From: Epibacterium ulvae
Lineage (GTDB): Bacteria > Pseudomonadota > Alphaproteobacteria > Rhodobacterales > Rhodobacteraceae
Reading direction: 5' to 3'
Assembly: GCF_900102795.1 (NCBI RefSeq)
Contig: NZ_FMWG01000019.1
Span: 1-46,318, forward strand
DNA length: 46,318 nucleotides
Part shown: piece after piece, positions 1-8,912 of the stretch
Numbering within the stretch: the stretch's first letter is position 1
Layout: every line of letters starts with the position of its first letter
The notes under the pieces: generated by a model
Told to the model about the DNA's origin: nothing
What the model saw: the letters and a program-made list of their open reading frames with translations, nothing else
The model's database searches: none
Made by a program: the position numbers and the translations under genes

Positions 1-433
1 CCAATTAAATCAATGGTCAGCTCGTCCCCGGCTTCATTGGGCGTCAGGACAACTTTATCGATCATTGCTCTAAGGTGTTGTGATGCCTCAGTACGTCGCT
101 CAGAACTGTTGAGCGTTGCCATGACGTTTGAGACTTCCTGCTTGTAGTAGGCGCTCATATTGGGGTGGAAGATCACCTGTTCCTCAGGCTGATTGCTCAG
201 AAGATGTCCCAACTCTTTGAGACGGTCTGAGCGAAGACTGCACGGTCTTTCAGCATCTCTGCTAGCTCACCACCGTCGCAGATCGATTGCACGATCTTTT
301 CTTTCTCGCGTGTGAGCTTGCCCTGTTCTGTGATGAAACTGTTCCGCGCGGCGTTTTGTTCGCGGTGCAGCGCATTCAGGCGGTTGTTGTATTCTTTGCA
401 GAAGGCCTCTATCCCTGTATCAGGCCAAAACAT
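1..433 (-). pseudogene. Large serine recombinase, C-terminal remnant, frameshifted
   Basis: Read on the minus strand, two pieces in different frames rebuild the coiled-coil and C-terminal part of a resolvase/invertase-type large serine recombinase. Positions 433-~230 give GIEAFCKEYNNRLNALHREQ and then LTREKEKIVQSI...AEMLKDR. Positions ~229-1 give RLKELGHLLSNQPEEQ, then HPNMSAYYKQEVSNVMATLN, then ASQHLRAMIDKVVLTPNEAG. The frame changes at about 228-240, so the uninterrupted product cannot be made. Nothing clearly belonging to the catalytic N-terminus is seen above 433, although 434-620 holds weakly similar broken frames. The far C-terminus lies beyond the window. Such enzymes integrate and excise mobile elements, so this marks an old element. 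A sequencing error could mimic the single frameshift, but the missing N-terminal part argues for real decay. Confidence 0.75.
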
Positions 434-1745
434 ATGTCACGTGAAAAAGCGAATGAAGACCTTTTGCCAGAAATGAAGGATAGGAAGCTGAATACGCTCC
501 ACAAACTGTCAGTCTAAAGTAGCCTCGCAATACCAGCCGGACTGGACGTCTCTGAGCATGGGCGGAAACCGGAAGTTTTCTGCTCGCGCGCCACTTTCTT
601 TGACGATCCGAGGAAGCGGGCATTCAATCAATAAATTTGCAATCAGAAGGTCTGCGGTTCTCAGTTCGAGTGGGGTTACGACTTAAACACCAGTCAGATC
701 CTCTATTTGACGACGAAAAAGCGCTGCTTTAAATGATCGACAAAAATTTGTTCGACGAAATCACTGAGCAAAAACTCCCGGATCGTGCGACACGACACAC
801 AGTACACGTCCAGTGAACACAAGGCCTGGAATGGCCAATGGAAACACTACTTTGTTGTGCCCAACATCCCTGCGCTGCTGTCACGATAAAGGTTCAGCAG
901 CCATGAATTGAAGGTTTTTCGGCAAGCGGTCTCAGCGGTATGTCTAATTTGGTCGTGATCTGCTTTCTGAGGATCATCGTCTCATCATGCCGCCATACTA
1001 TAGCGCATCGTAGCAATCCAAAGTAACGATCCGCTTCTTCACCTTTCTTATTGGGTTTTATCCGCCGCCGGGTGCCGCGGAATCTGGACGAAGAAATACT
1101 GACTCGAGCTTAGTGCGAGGCTGATGTTCCTCGACTGCGTGGTAGGTCAATACCAGCATATCTTACCCTAGGACTTTTTATTCTGTCTGAAGAAGAATTG
1201 AGGAGTAGGGTGATTGATACAAAGGCTGATGAGCTCAGGCTTCATGTCGCCAAAATCCGACACACATGAGTTTTCCATAAAGAGCACTGATCGTAAGTAG
1301 GCTTGATCTCATAGTTATGGTAGTTTTCGCCTTCTTGCGCACATGTTTGGCTTTTTTGACGGTAAGGTGTTTAGTCTTTCGAGGCCATTATGAACCGTTT
1401 CGAGTTTATACGTGATCGTGTTATGGTTGTGTCGGTCGCTTAAATTAATGCGATCACGGTTGCTTTCCCGTTCAGTACATTCTGATGACTTAAGGATAGC
1501 GACGCTGATACATTATTGAGTGTTGCAATAGAGGCAGGGCAGGCGACAGCTGGTTACATGTGAACTTTACCTTGCCCTTCCTCCTTTTCTCCCCTATAGG
1601 AACCCATCGCTCATTAGGTTTGCTGTGCGAATCTCATAAGGGTGGTGAATTTTCCGTGCTTTCGTACGGGTTTACATAACCCACCAGGTTATAGGGTTAC
1701 CCGTCATAAGGGGCCTTCTGGTGCTTAGGACAAGGAACAAAGGCG
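434..1745. other. Gene-poor, probably decayed sequence upstream of rpmC
   Basis: No open frame here looks like a recognisable protein; frames are short and broken on both strands. The base composition looks more AT-rich than the ribosomal genes. Near rpmC there is a small perfect stem (ataacc, loop cacca, ggttat; 1676-1692), and the rpmC ribosome binding region is at about 1728-1743. A promoter for the downstream ribosomal genes could lie here, but no convincing -35/-10 pair was found. In most bacteria rplP lies directly upstream of rpmC; it is absent from this interval. Confidence 0.6.
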
Positions 1746-1949
1746 ATGAACGCCAATGATCTGCGCGATAAGACCGTGGATGAACTCCGCGATCTGCTTG
1801 CTTCTTATAAAAAAGAGAGCTTCAACCTGCGTTTTCAGCAAGCCACTGGTCAGCTGGAAAACACGTCCGGTATTCGTGCCGCACGTCGCAATGCGGCTCG
1901 CGTCAACACAATCCTGAACCAAAAAGCTGCTGCTGCAGCAGCTGAATAA
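1746..1949 (+). CDS. rpmC: 50S ribosomal protein L29
   Basis: 67-residue L29, the small two-helix protein of the large subunit near the peptide exit tunnel. The start [20 protein letters not shown] and the later [21 protein letters not shown] match the family, and the length is normal. An Ala-rich tail (AAAAAAE) ends the protein. The purine-rich stretch aaggaacaaagg precedes the ATG. It is the first intact ribosomal gene in the window, and rpsQ follows after 11 bases. The usual upstream neighbour rplP is not in the preceding 1.7 kb. Confidence 0.97.
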   Translation: MNANDLRDKTVDELRDLLASYKKESFNLRFQQATGQLENTSGIRAARRNAARVNTILNQKAAAAAAE

Positions 1950-1960
1950 GGTAGAACAAG

Positions 1961-2191
1961 ATGCCCAAACGTATCCTGTCTGGCGTTGTGACCAGCGACG
2001 CAAACGCACAAACTGTAACCGTGTCTGTTGAACGTCGTTTCACACATCCGGTTCTGAAGAAAACCATCCGTAAGTCCAAGAAATACCGGGCTCACGATGA
2101 ACAGAACGCTTTCAAGGTCGGCGACACTGTACGCATCATCGAATGCGCGCCGAAATCGAAAACGAAACGCTGGGAAGTTCTGGAAGCCTAA
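1961..2191 (+). CDS. rpsQ: 30S ribosomal protein S17
   Basis: 76-residue OB-fold protein of the small subunit that binds 16S rRNA early in assembly. [20 protein letters not shown] and the basic [15 protein letters not shown] segment are typical, and the length is normal. It is co-directional with rpmC, 11 bases upstream. A 99-base gap with three hairpins separates it from rplN, so rpsQ and rplN may be expressed at different levels. Confidence 0.97.
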   Translation: MPKRILSGVVTSDANAQTVTVSVERRFTHPVLKKTIRKSKKYRAHDEQNAFKVGDTVRIIECAPKSKTKRWEVLEA

Positions 2192-2290
2192 GAATCTCAC
2201 TCTGAGATTCCTGGCGACTTAACTTCACAGTTAGTCGAAACCCTGGGGGCAACGCCACGCATCGGCGCCCCATAGGTCGGGAGAAACCAC
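2192..2290 (+). promoter_or_regulatory. Three consecutive hairpins between rpsQ and rplN
   Basis: The gap holds a perfect 8-bp stem (gaatctca/tgagattc, 3-base loop, 2192-2210). A second stem with one bulged base follows at 2215-2237 (cgac-t-taact/agttagtcg), and a third GC-rich one at about 2243-2273 (tgggg...gcc/ggc...cccca). None is followed by a clear U run, so they suit RNA processing, attenuation or a ribosomal-protein binding leader better than a simple terminator. The rplN Shine-Dalgarno (cgggagaaacc) follows directly. Confidence 0.5.
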
Positions 2291-2659
2291 ATGATCCAGA
2301 TGCAAACAAATCTGGATGTAGCTGACAACTCCGGCGCACGCCGAGTTCAGTGCATCAAGGTTCTGGGTGGTTCCAAGCGTAAATACGCATCCGTAGGCGA
2401 CATTATTGTTGTCTCGGTTAAGGAAGCCATTCCACGTGGTCGCGTTAAGAAAGGTGACGTCCGTAAGGCCGTTGTCGTGCGCACCGCAAAAGAAGTACGT
2501 CGTGAAGACGGCACCGCGATCCGTTTTGATCGCAACGCAGCTGTTATTCTGAACAACAACAATGAGCCCGTAGGTACACGTATCTTTGGCCCAGTTGTTC
2601 GTGAGCTGCGCGCCAAGAACTTCATGAAGATCATTTCGCTGGCACCGGAGGTTCTGTAA
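2291..2659 (+). CDS. rplN: 50S ribosomal protein L14
   Basis: 122-residue L14, a five-stranded beta-barrel protein at the subunit interface. [38 protein letters not shown] and [20 protein letters not shown] are family hallmarks, and the length is exactly typical. A good ribosome binding site (gggag) precedes the ATG. The stop codon lies 2 bases before the rplX start, so the two are translationally coupled. Confidence 0.98.
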   Translation: MIQMQTNLDVADNSGARRVQCIKVLGGSKRKYASVGDIIVVSVKEAIPRGRVKKGDVRKAVVVRTAKEVRREDGTAIRFDRNAAVILNNNNEPVGTRIFGPVVRELRAKNFMKIISLAPEVL

Positions 2660-2661
2660 CA

Positions 2662-2967
2662 ATGGCTGCAAAACTCCGTAAAGGCGACAAGGTCATCGTT
2701 CTGGCCGGTAAGGACAAGGGCAAAGAAGGCACAATCACGTCTGTTGACCCTAAAGCTGGCAAAGCTGTTGTTGATGGTGTGAATGTTGCCATTCGCCACA
2801 CACGTCAGTCCCAGACCGAGCAAGGCGGCCGCCTGCCTAAAGCTCTGCCGATCCAGTTGTCAAATCTGGCTCTGCTGGACAGCAACGGTAAAGCAACGCG
2901 TGTTGGCTTCCGCGAGGAAGACGGCAAGAAAGTGCGCTTTGCAAAAACCACAGGGGAGACCGTTTGA
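2662..2967 (+). CDS. rplX: 50S ribosomal protein L24
   Basis: 101-residue L24, an assembly initiator of the large subunit. The KOW motif lies at about residues 5-40 ([20 protein letters not shown]). It starts 2 bases after rplN and its TGA stop overlaps the rplE ATG by one base (TGATG), which is consistent with translational coupling through rplN-rplX-rplE. Confidence 0.97.
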   Translation: MAAKLRKGDKVIVLAGKDKGKEGTITSVDPKAGKAVVDGVNVAIRHTRQSQTEQGGRLPKALPIQLSNLALLDSNGKATRVGFREEDGKKVRFAKTTGETV

Positions 2968-3527
2968 TGTCTGACGCAACTTACACCCCCCGCCTGAAGA
3001 CCCAGTATCAGGACAGCATTCGTGCGTCTCTGAAAGAGGAATTCGGCTACAAGAACGACATGCAGATCCCTAAGCTGGATAAAATCGTTCTGAACATCGG
3101 TTGTGGCCGCGCTGCTGTTAAAGACAGCAAAAAAGCCAAATCCGCACAGGCAGACCTGACCGCAATCGCGGGCCAAAAGGCTCTGACCACCGTGGCAAAA
3201 AACTCTATCGCTGGCTTCCGTGTACGTGAAGGCATGCCGATGGGTGCCAAGGTGACCCTGCGTGGCGAGCGTATGTATGAATTCCTGGATCGTCTGATCA
3301 CCGTTGCTATGCCTCGTATCCGCGACTTCCGCGGCGTATCCGGCACTTCTTTTGATGGTCGCGGCAACTACGCCACCGGCCTGAAAGAGCACATCGTATT
3401 CCCAGAAATCGACTTTGATAAAGTTGATGAACCCTGGGGTATGGACATCGTGATCGCTACCACAGCGAACACCGACGCTGAAGCCAAGGCACTGTTGAAA
3501 GCTTTCAACATGCCCTTCAACAGCTAA
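2967..3527 (+). CDS. rplE: 50S ribosomal protein L5
   Basis: About 186 residues. L5 binds 5S rRNA and forms part of the central protuberance. [36 protein letters not shown] and the conserved [17 protein letters not shown] near the C-terminus identify it. The ATG overlapping the rplX stop is preferred; a TTG one codon upstream is in frame but less likely. rpsN follows after 20 bases with aaggatagag as ribosome binding site. Confidence 0.97.
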   Translation: MSDATYTPRLKTQYQDSIRASLKEEFGYKNDMQIPKLDKIVLNIGCGRAAVKDSKKAKSAQADLTAIAGQKALTTVAKNSIAGFRVREGMPMGAKVTLRGERMYEFLDRLITVAMPRIRDFRGVSGTSFDGRGNYATGLKEHIVFPEIDFDKVDEPWGMDIVIATTANTDAEAKALLKAFNMPFNS

Positions 3528-3547
3528 AGCGCGGGAAGGATAGAGAC

Positions 3548-3853
3548 ATGGCTAAGAAAAGCATGATCGAACGCGAGAAGAAGCGCGAGCGTCTGGTGGC
3601 AAAATATGCTGCGAAACGTGCCGAGCTGAAAGAAATCGCAAACGACGAATCTCGCCCAATGGAAGAGCGTTTCAAAGCGCGTCTGAAACTGGCGAAACTG
3701 CCGCGGAACTCCTCGGCGACCCGTCTTCACAACCGTTGCCAGCTGACCGGCCGTCCTCACGCTTACTATCGTAAGCTGAAGATCAGCCGTATTGCGCTGC
3801 GCGAGCTGGGTTCTGCTGGTCAGATCCCCGGCATGGTCAAATCCAGCTGGTAA
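3548..3853 (+). CDS. rpsN: 30S ribosomal protein S14 (long, zinc-free form)
   Basis: 101-residue S14 of the 3' domain of the small subunit. [20 protein letters not shown] and [20 protein letters not shown] match the longer form, which lacks the CxxC pairs of the zinc-binding short form. It lies between rplE and rpsH as in standard spc operons, with a 12-base gap to rpsH. Confidence 0.97.
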   Translation: MAKKSMIEREKKRERLVAKYAAKRAELKEIANDESRPMEERFKARLKLAKLPRNSSATRLHNRCQLTGRPHAYYRKLKISRIALRELGSAGQIPGMVKSSW

Positions 3854-3865
3854 GGAGAGAGCGAT

Positions 3866-4258
3866 ATGAACGATCCTATCGGTGATATGCTGACCCGCAT
3901 CCGCAACGCACAACTGCGTGGCAAATCCACCGTTTCCACACCCGCATCAAAACTGCGTGCGTGGGTTCTGGACGTGCTGGCGGACGAAGGTTACATTCGC
4001 GGCTACGAGAAGACCACCGGCACTGGCGGTCATCCGGCGATTGAAATCAGCCTGAAGTACTACGAAGGCGAACCTGTAATTCGTGAAGTGAAGCGGGTCT
4101 CTAAGCCCGGTCGTCGCGTGTACATGTCCGTCAATGACATCCCACAAGTCCGTCAGGGCCTGGGTGTGTCGATTGTCTCCACCCCTCGTGGTGTGATGTC
4201 GGACGCAAAAGCGCGCGCAGCCAATGTTGGTGGCGAAGTGCTTTGCACCGTCTTCTAA
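3866..4258 (+). CDS. rpsH: 30S ribosomal protein S8
   Basis: 130-residue S8. It binds helix 21 of 16S rRNA, and in E. coli it represses the spc operon by binding near rplE; that role is family knowledge and was not tested here. [20 protein letters not shown] at the start and [18 protein letters not shown] followed by GGEVLCTVF at the end are diagnostic. The length is normal. The ribosome binding site ggagagagcgat precedes the ATG. Confidence 0.98.
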   Translation: MNDPIGDMLTRIRNAQLRGKSTVSTPASKLRAWVLDVLADEGYIRGYEKTTGTGGHPAIEISLKYYEGEPVIREVKRVSKPGRRVYMSVNDIPQVRQGLGVSIVSTPRGVMSDAKARAANVGGEVLCTVF

Positions 4259-4270
4259 GGAGGTCTTTCG

Positions 4271-4804
4271 ATGTCTCGTATTGGTAAAAAACCAGTTGAG
4301 CTGCCCAGTGGTGTTACTGCCTCTGTGTCAGGTCAGACCGTTGAAGTGAAGGGCCCGAAGGGTGCTCGTACTTTCACTGCAACTGACGATGTCGCAATCT
4401 CGGTTGAAGACAATGTCGTTAAAATTGACCCACGCGGTATGTCTAAGCGTGCGCGTCAGCAATGGGGCATGGCCCGCACCATGGTTGCGAATCTCGTAAC
4501 TGGTGTGACCGAAGGCTTCAAAAAAGAGCTGGAAATCAACGGTGTTGGTTACCGGGCACAGATGCAGGGTAACACTCTGAAGCTGAACCTGGGCTACAGC
4601 CACGACGTCGACTTCACTGCGCCTGAGGGTATCACCATCACCGCGCCGAAGCAGACTGTCATCATCGTTGAAGGCATTGACCAACAACTCGTTGGCCAAG
4701 TTGCGGCAAACATCCGCAAATGGCGTGCGCCAGAGCCCTACAAAGGCAAAGGTATCAAGTACAAAGACGAGTTTATCTTCCGCAAGGAAGGCAAGAAGAA
4801 GTAA
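4271..4804 (+). CDS. rplF: 50S ribosomal protein L6
   Basis: 177-residue L6 with two related alpha/beta domains, near the factor-binding site of the large subunit. [28 protein letters not shown] and the C-terminal [18 protein letters not shown] are conserved. The basic tail ends GKKK. The Shine-Dalgarno taaggaggtc is unusually close to the consensus and overlaps the rpsH stop. rplR starts 11 bases downstream. Confidence 0.98.
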   Translation: MSRIGKKPVELPSGVTASVSGQTVEVKGPKGARTFTATDDVAISVEDNVVKIDPRGMSKRARQQWGMARTMVANLVTGVTEGFKKELEINGVGYRAQMQGNTLKLNLGYSHDVDFTAPEGITITAPKQTVIIVEGIDQQLVGQVAANIRKWRAPEPYKGKGIKYKDEFIFRKEGKKK

Positions 4805-4815
4805 GGACCAGCAAA

Positions 4816-5175
4816 ATGGCAAACAGCAAAAGAACTCTGTTTCTGAAGCGCCGTCTGCGCGTCCGGAACAAACTTCGCAAGGTCAACGCAGGTCGCGTTC
4901 GCCTGTCAGTTCACCGCTCAAACAAGAACATTTCTGTTCAGGTGATCGACGACACACGTGGCGTGACCCTCGCGGCGGCTTCGACTTTGGAAAAAGATTT
5001 GGGTTTCTTCGGCAAGAACAATGTCGAAGCAGCGACCAAAGTAGGTGCAGTGATCGCAGAGCGCGCGAAAGCGGCTGGCGTGAGCGAAGCTTACTTCGAT
5101 CGTGGTGGCTTCCTGTTCCACGGCAAAGTGAAGGCTCTGGCCGACGCTGCGCGTGAAGGCGGCCTGAAGATCTAA
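4816..5175 (+). CDS. rplR: 50S ribosomal protein L18
   Basis: 119-residue L18, a 5S rRNA-binding protein of the central protuberance. The ATG giving [20 protein letters not shown] is chosen because the family starts here and aaggacc lies upstream; the open frame itself extends further upstream into rpl[19 protein letters not shown] and the C-terminal [20 protein letters not shown] are conserved. A 118-base gap with a hairpin separates it from rpsE. Confidence 0.97.
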   Translation: MANSKRTLFLKRRLRVRNKLRKVNAGRVRLSVHRSNKNISVQVIDDTRGVTLAAASTLEKDLGFFGKNNVEAATKVGAVIAERAKAAGVSEAYFDRGGFLFHGKVKALADAAREGGLKI

Positions 5176-5182
5176 GTCTTGC

Positions 5183-5202
5183 GGGCAGCCTTCGGGCTGT
5201 CC
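5183..5202 (+). promoter_or_regulatory. UUCG-capped hairpin between rplR and rpsE
   Basis: An 8-bp stem (gggcagcc/ggctgtcc, one G-U pair) is closed by a ttcg tetraloop 8 bases after the rplR stop. No U run follows, so it is more likely an mRNA stabiliser, processing site or partial attenuator than a full terminator. The rest of the 118-base gap is GC-rich and then AT-rich (atatataagg) before the rpsE ribosome binding site. Confidence 0.5.
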
Positions 5203-5293
5203 CGATGATCCGGGGGGCAGGGGGCTTTCGCCGCTTGCTCCACTAGGATTGGATTAATGGCGCCAAACGCGCCCATATATAAGGAATGCCAAG

Positions 5294-5857
5294 ATGGCAG
5301 AACGTGAAAACCGCCGCGGCCGTGGCCGTCGCGAAGAAGAGACACCGGAATTTGCAGATCGTTTGGTCGCAATCAACCGCGTTTCCAAAACTGTAAAAGG
5401 CGGTAAGCGCTTTGGTTTTGCAGCTCTGGTTGTTGTTGGCGACCAAAAGGGCCGCGTTGGCTTTGGTAAAGGTAAAGCCAAAGAAGTACCTGAGGCGATC
5501 CGTAAAGCAACTGAACAAGCCAAGCGTCAGATGGTCCGTGTACCTCTGAAAGAAGGCCGCACATTGCACCATGACGTCGAAGGTCGTCACGGCGCAGGTA
5601 AAGTTGTAATGCGCACCGCACCTGAAGGTACCGGTATCATTGCAGGTGGTCCAATGCGTGCTGTTTTCGAAATGCTCGGCGTAAAAGACGTTGTTTCGAA
5701 ATCAATCGGTTCGCAAAACCCTTACAACATGATCCGCGCAACTCTGAACGGCCTGACCAAAGAGTCCAGCCCACGTTCGGTTGCTCAGCGTCGTGGCAAA
5801 AAAGTTGCTGACATTCTGCCCAAGCGGGACGAAGCACCTGCTGAAGCTGAAGCATAA
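5294..5857 (+). CDS. rpsE: 30S ribosomal protein S5
   Basis: 187-residue S5, which shapes the mRNA entry site and decoding fidelity. The double-stranded RNA-binding-like domain (residues ~20-85: [20 protein letters not shown], then [19 protein letters not shown]) is followed by the conserved [19 protein letters not shown] segment, here [19 protein letters not shown]. An acidic, Ala-rich tail (DEAPAEAEA) ends it. The site aaggaatgccaag precedes the ATG, and rpmD follows after 12 bases. Confidence 0.98.
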   Translation: MAERENRRGRGRREEETPEFADRLVAINRVSKTVKGGKRFGFAALVVVGDQKGRVGFGKGKAKEVPEAIRKATEQAKRQMVRVPLKEGRTLHHDVEGRHGAGKVVMRTAPEGTGIIAGGPMRAVFEMLGVKDVVSKSIGSQNPYNMIRATLNGLTKESSPRSVAQRRGKKVADILPKRDEAPAEAEA

Positions 5858-5869
5858 GGAGACGAAGTC

Positions 5870-6058
5870 ATGGCGAAAACCATTGTTGTAAAACAGATCG
5901 GTTCTCCGATCCGTCGTCCAGCCGATCAACGCGCAACTTTGATCGGTCTGGGTTTGAACAAAATGCACAAGACCCGTGAGCTGGAGGATACTCCTTCGGT
6001 ACGTGGCATGATCAATAAGATCCCGCACATGGTCGAAATCATCGAAGAGCGCGACTAA
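5870..6058 (+). CDS. rpmD: 50S ribosomal protein L30
   Basis: 62-residue L30 of normal bacterial length. [20 protein letters not shown], then [20 protein letters not shown], are the family signature. It is the last gene before a strong terminator. In many bacteria rplO follows immediately; here rplO lies about 900 bases away behind a DUF1127 gene. Confidence 0.97.
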   Translation: MAKTIVVKQIGSPIRRPADQRATLIGLGLNKMHKTRELEDTPSVRGMINKIPHMVEIIEERD

Positions 6059-6082
6059 GCCCTCTTTTAAAATGATTCTGAG

Positions 6083-6116
6083 AACGCCCCTAAGATCATC
6101 TTAGGGGCGTTTTTTG
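6083..6116 (+). terminator. Rho-independent terminator after rpmD
   Basis: A perfect 13-bp stem (aacgcccctaaga/tcttaggggcgtt) with a 3-base loop is followed by a T run. It lies 25 bases after the rpmD stop and is strong enough to separate the rpmC-rpmD block from rplO-secY-adk transcriptionally. Confidence 0.92.
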
Positions 6117-6244
6117 TTATTTTTCTTTATTTGCCCAATAAGTAAGCAAGTATTCTATGGGGCTGATTAAAGCTGTTGCCCTTGTGAATTGAGTTAATTT
6201 TTCATCTATGCTGCAACTGCATAACAGATCGTCCGAACCGTCAA

Positions 6245-6273
6245 TTGTTAGCGCCATCGCATCGCTTTATATC
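6245..6273 (+). promoter_or_regulatory. Candidate promoter of the DUF1127 gene
   Basis: TTGTTA and TATATC are separated by 17 bases and lie about 75-100 bases upstream of the DUF1127 start. The predicted transcript would start near 6280. The gene sits behind the rpmD terminator and so needs its own promoter. Assigned by eye only. Confidence 0.4.
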
Positions 6274-6304
6274 TTGTCTTGTCAGTTAGGGAGCCTGACG
6301 CGCT

Positions 6305-6325
6305 GTACCGGAATAGGTCCGGTAC
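6305..6325 (+). promoter_or_regulatory. Hairpin in the DUF1127 5' untranslated region
   Basis: A perfect 8-bp inverted repeat (gtaccgga/tccggtac, loop atagg) ends about 10 bases before the ribosome binding site of the DUF1127 gene. It could be a protein operator or an RNA element controlling translation; the sequence cannot decide between these. Confidence 0.45.
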
Positions 6326-6347
6326 TCAAATGTATAGGATGACAGAC

Positions 6348-6560
6348 ATGGCATATGTAAACACCACTGCCGCTACTTTTGGCCCCTTCGCTCGCCTCCA
6401 TGCTTTGGTTGAAGGCTTTAAAGCCCGCCTTGCACTCTACAAAGAATATTCTGCAACCGTTTCAGAAATGATGGCTTTGTCAGAGCGCGAGCTGAACGAC
6501 ATCGGCATCTCACGTTATGATGTGAAAGAGATTGCGCGTAAGCATGTTTACGGCGCTTAA
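6348..6560 (+). CDS. DUF1127 small protein
   Basis: About 70 residues. The C-terminal half carries the DUF1127 signature: SEMMALSERELNDIGISRYD then VKEIARKHVYG, a basic/aromatic helix followed by an L-x-D-I-G-I-x-R motif. Short alphaproteobacterial DUF1127 proteins have been linked to phosphate and RNA metabolism and stress growth; no function can be read from this one. The ATG at 6348 is chosen because agga lies 8 bases upstream; an in-frame ATG at 6339 is possible. It stands alone between two terminators, interrupting the usual rpmD-rplO order. Confidence 0.85.
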   Translation: MAYVNTTAATFGPFARLHALVEGFKARLALYKEYSATVSEMMALSERELNDIGISRYDVKEIARKHVYGA

Positions 6561-6612
6561 GTCACAAGAATTATAATTCAAGCTCATTATCCCCTCCCGA
6601 TGAGCTGAGTGT

Positions 6613-6650
6613 AACGCCTCCGGTTCCTTCCCCGGAGGCGTTTTCTTTTG
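6613..6650 (+). terminator. Terminator after the DUF1127 gene
   Basis: An 11-bp stem (aacgcctccgg/ccggaggcgtt) with an 8-base loop is followed by ttttctttt. A weaker stem (gctcat/atgagc) lies just upstream in the same gap. Confidence 0.9.
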
Positions 6651-6953
6651 CGATCAAACGTCGAAAATTTGTGATCGAATTTGAGACGATTCATATAGGT
6701 ACGGGACTGTGGGTAAGGGGGGATGCTCAGAGCCACTCTCAGGCGGTTGCTTCTGCGATCCTGTCAGACCCGTCAATTTGACGCTATCCTGATGAATACG
6801 GGCGTTTCGATTGATTGGTTCTCTTTCCTTGATCCGTTGAAGCGTTCCGTCTATACGCACCCGGTGGCAGTTCGTCTGCCAGAGAATCACGAAACAAAAG
6901 CCGTGTTTGATCCATTCGCTTCGAGGGTCAATTCCGGCAAGAGGAGAAGCGAC
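6651..6953 (+). promoter_or_regulatory. rplO: Long rplO leader with a weak promoter candidate
   Basis: About 300 bases separate the preceding terminator from rplO. A possible promoter is TTGTGA (6669-6674), 17 bases, CATATA (6692-6697), which would give a leader of roughly 250 bases. The leader holds small stems (for example cgtca-att-tgacg near 6772). An open frame in phase with rplO runs through it from 6723 but has no ribosomal similarity. Such a leader could host ribosomal-protein feedback control; that is inference. Confidence 0.35.
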
Positions 6954-7427
6954 ATGAAACTTCATGAACTGCGCGATAACGAAGGCGCAACTAAGAAACG
7001 CACACGCGTTGGCCGTGGCCCCGGTTCCGGTAAAGGTAAAATGGGTGGCCGTGGTATCAAAGGTCAAAAGTCTCGCTCGGGTGTAGCCATCAATGGTTAC
7101 GAGGGCGGCCAGATGCCATTGTACCAACGTTTGCCAAAGCGTGGCTTTAACAAGCCGAACCGTAAGTCCTACGCGGTTGTAAACCTGGGCTTGATCCAGA
7201 AGTTCATCGACGCAGGCAAACTGGATGCAGCGACCATCACCGAAGATAGCCTGGTGGCATCCGGTCTGGTTCGCCGCAAGCTGGACGGTATCCGCGTTCT
7301 GGCAAAAGGTGAATTCACTGCCAAAGCAACCATCGCAGTGACCGGCGCATCTAAAGCAGCGGTAGACGTTGTTGCACAGGCCGGCGGCGCTCTGACCGTG
7401 GCAGCTGCGGAAGCAGCAGCCGAGTAA
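6954..7427 (+). CDS. rplO: 50S ribosomal protein L15
   Basis: 157 residues starting [20 protein letters not shown]. The Gly-rich basic N-terminal extension ([20 protein letters not shown]) that threads into 23S rRNA is conserved, followed by the globular domain. The ATG at 6954 is preceded by a strong gaggagaagc. The tail is Ala/Glu-rich (AAAEAAAE). secY is downstream across a hairpin-containing gap. Confidence 0.97.
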   Translation: MKLHELRDNEGATKKRTRVGRGPGSGKGKMGGRGIKGQKSRSGVAINGYEGGQMPLYQRLPKRGFNKPNRKSYAVVNLGLIQKFIDAGKLDAATITEDSLVASGLVRRKLDGIRVLAKGEFTAKATIAVTGASKAAVDVVAQAGGALTVAAAEAAAE

Positions 7428-7487
7428 ATCGGTTGTGACCTTGTGAGCGGCGAAAAAGCCGCTTACATAGTGTTCAGAGTTTTCCTT

Positions 7488-7530
7488 AACGCCGTCCGAG
7501 CCGGGAAATGGTTCAGGGCGGCGTTTTCGC
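7488..7530 (+). promoter_or_regulatory. Attenuator-like hairpin between rplO and secY
   Basis: A 10-bp stem (aacgccgtcc/gggcggcgtt, one G-U pair) with an 18-base loop is followed by ttttc. A smaller stem (agcggc/gccgct) lies at about 7446-7464. The first resembles a weak terminator, which would lower secY-adk expression relative to rplO. Confidence 0.5.
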
Positions 7531-7547
7531 AAGAAGAGACCTTTTTT

Positions 7548-8912
7548 ATGGTATCAGCAGCAGAACAAATGGCGGCGAACACCAGCTGGGCCGCACTTGG
7601 CAAAGCCACGGATCTGCGCAACCGCATCCTGTTCACCATTGGATTATTGATCGTTTATCGTCTTGGAACGTTCATCCCAGTGCCCGGGATCGATGCGAAT
7701 GCGCTACGTGAATTTATGGAATCAGCGGGTGCTGGTATTGGTGGCATGGTCTCCATGTTCACCGGTGGCGCATTAGGGCGGATGGGTATCTTTGCTCTTG
7801 GCATTATGCCCTATATCTCCGCCTCGATTATCGTTCAGTTGCTGACATCGATGGTGCCCGCGCTCGAACAACTCAAGAAAGAGGGCGAGCAGGGCCGTAA
7901 AAAGATCAACCAATATACCCGTTATGGTACCGTGGTGCTGGCGACAGCGCAGGCCTACGGGCTTGCGGTTTCGCTTGAGAGCGGTGAACTGGCGACCGAT
8001 CCGGGGCTCTACTTCCGCTTGGCGTGTATGGTAACCCTGGTTGGTGGTACTATGTTCCTGATGTGGTTGGGGGAACAGATCACCAATCGCGGTATCGGGA
8101 ACGGTATCTCGCTTATCATTTTTGTTGGTATTATCGCTGAAGTCCCTGCTGCTCTGGCGCAGTTCTTTGCATCGGGTCGTTCTGGTGCGCTGAGCCCTGC
8201 TGTGATTTTGATGGTCATTGCGATGGTTGTCGGAATCATCATGTTTGTGGTCTTCATGGAACGCGCATTGCGTAAAATCCACATACAGTACCCGCGTCGC
8301 CAGGTTGGTATGAAGGTTTATGATGGGGGGTCTTCGCATCTACCGGTCAAGGTAAACCCAGCAGGTGTAATTCCAGCTATCTTTGCCTCGTCCTTGTTGC
8401 TACTGCCAACAACGATCTCAACCTTCTCAACCGGTGCCACCAATGGTCCTGTGATGTCATGGTTGCTCGCGAACTTTGGCCCCGGCCAACCACTATACTT
8501 GTTGTTCTTCGTCGCGATGATCGTTTTCTTTGCGTACTTTTATACGTTCAACGTTGCATTCAAACCTGATGACGTGGCGAACAATTTGAAAAACCAAAAT
8601 GGTTTTGTTCCGGGAATTCGTCCAGGTAAAAACACGGCTGCTTATCTTGAATATGTTGTGAACCGCATCTTGGTGTTGGGATCAGCCTATTTGGCGGCTG
8701 TTTGCTTGTTGCCGGAGATTTTGCGTGGCCAGTTCGCAATTCCGTTCTATTTTGGCGGCACGTCAGTGTTGATTGTTGTGTCCGTGACGATGGACACCAT
8801 CCAGCAAGTACAGAGCCATTTGCTCGCGCATCAATACGAAGGCTTGATTGAAAAGAGCCAACTCAGCGGGCGTAACAAGAAACGCAAGAAACGGGGACCG
8901 TCGCGTCGATGA
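7548..8912 (+). CDS. secY: Preprotein translocase subunit SecY
   Basis: 454-residue, ten-helix channel of the Sec translocon in the inner membrane, which works with SecE, SecG and SecA. Conserved landmarks include [11 protein letters not shown] after TM1, [15 protein letters not shown] in TM2, [17 protein letters not shown] and the basic cytoplasmic loop [20 protein letters not shown]. The ATG giving [20 protein letters not shown] is chosen over the longer open frame because homologues start near here and aagaagagacc precedes it. It overlaps adk by 4 bases (ATGA). Confidence 0.97.
   Translation: MVSAAEQMAANTSWAALGKATDLRNRILFTIGLLIVYRLGTFIPVPGIDANALREFMESAGAGIGGMVSMFTGGALGRMGIFALGIMPYISASIIVQLLTSMVPALEQLKKEGEQGRKKINQYTRYGTVVLATAQAYGLAVSLESGELATDPGLYFRLACMVTLVGGTMFLMWLGEQITNRGIGNGISLIIFVGIIAEVPAALAQFFASGRSGALSPAVILMVIAMVVGIIMFVVFMERALRKIHIQYPRRQVGMKVYDGGSSHLPVKVNPAGVIPAIFASSLLLLPTTISTFSTGATNGPVMSWLLANFGPGQPLYLLFFVAMIVFFAYFYTFNVAFKPDDVANNLKNQNGFVPGIRPGKNTAAYLEYVVNRILVLGSAYLAAVCLLPEILRGQFAIPFYFGGTSVLIVVSVTMDTIQQVQSHLLAHQYEGLIEKSQLSGRNKKRKKRGPSRR

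Noticed and set aside
6723-6953. N-terminal extension of L15 in phase with rplO
   Set aside because: L15 starts at MKLHEL in all known families, a strong ribosome binding site precedes 6954, and the upstream translation has no ribosomal character.
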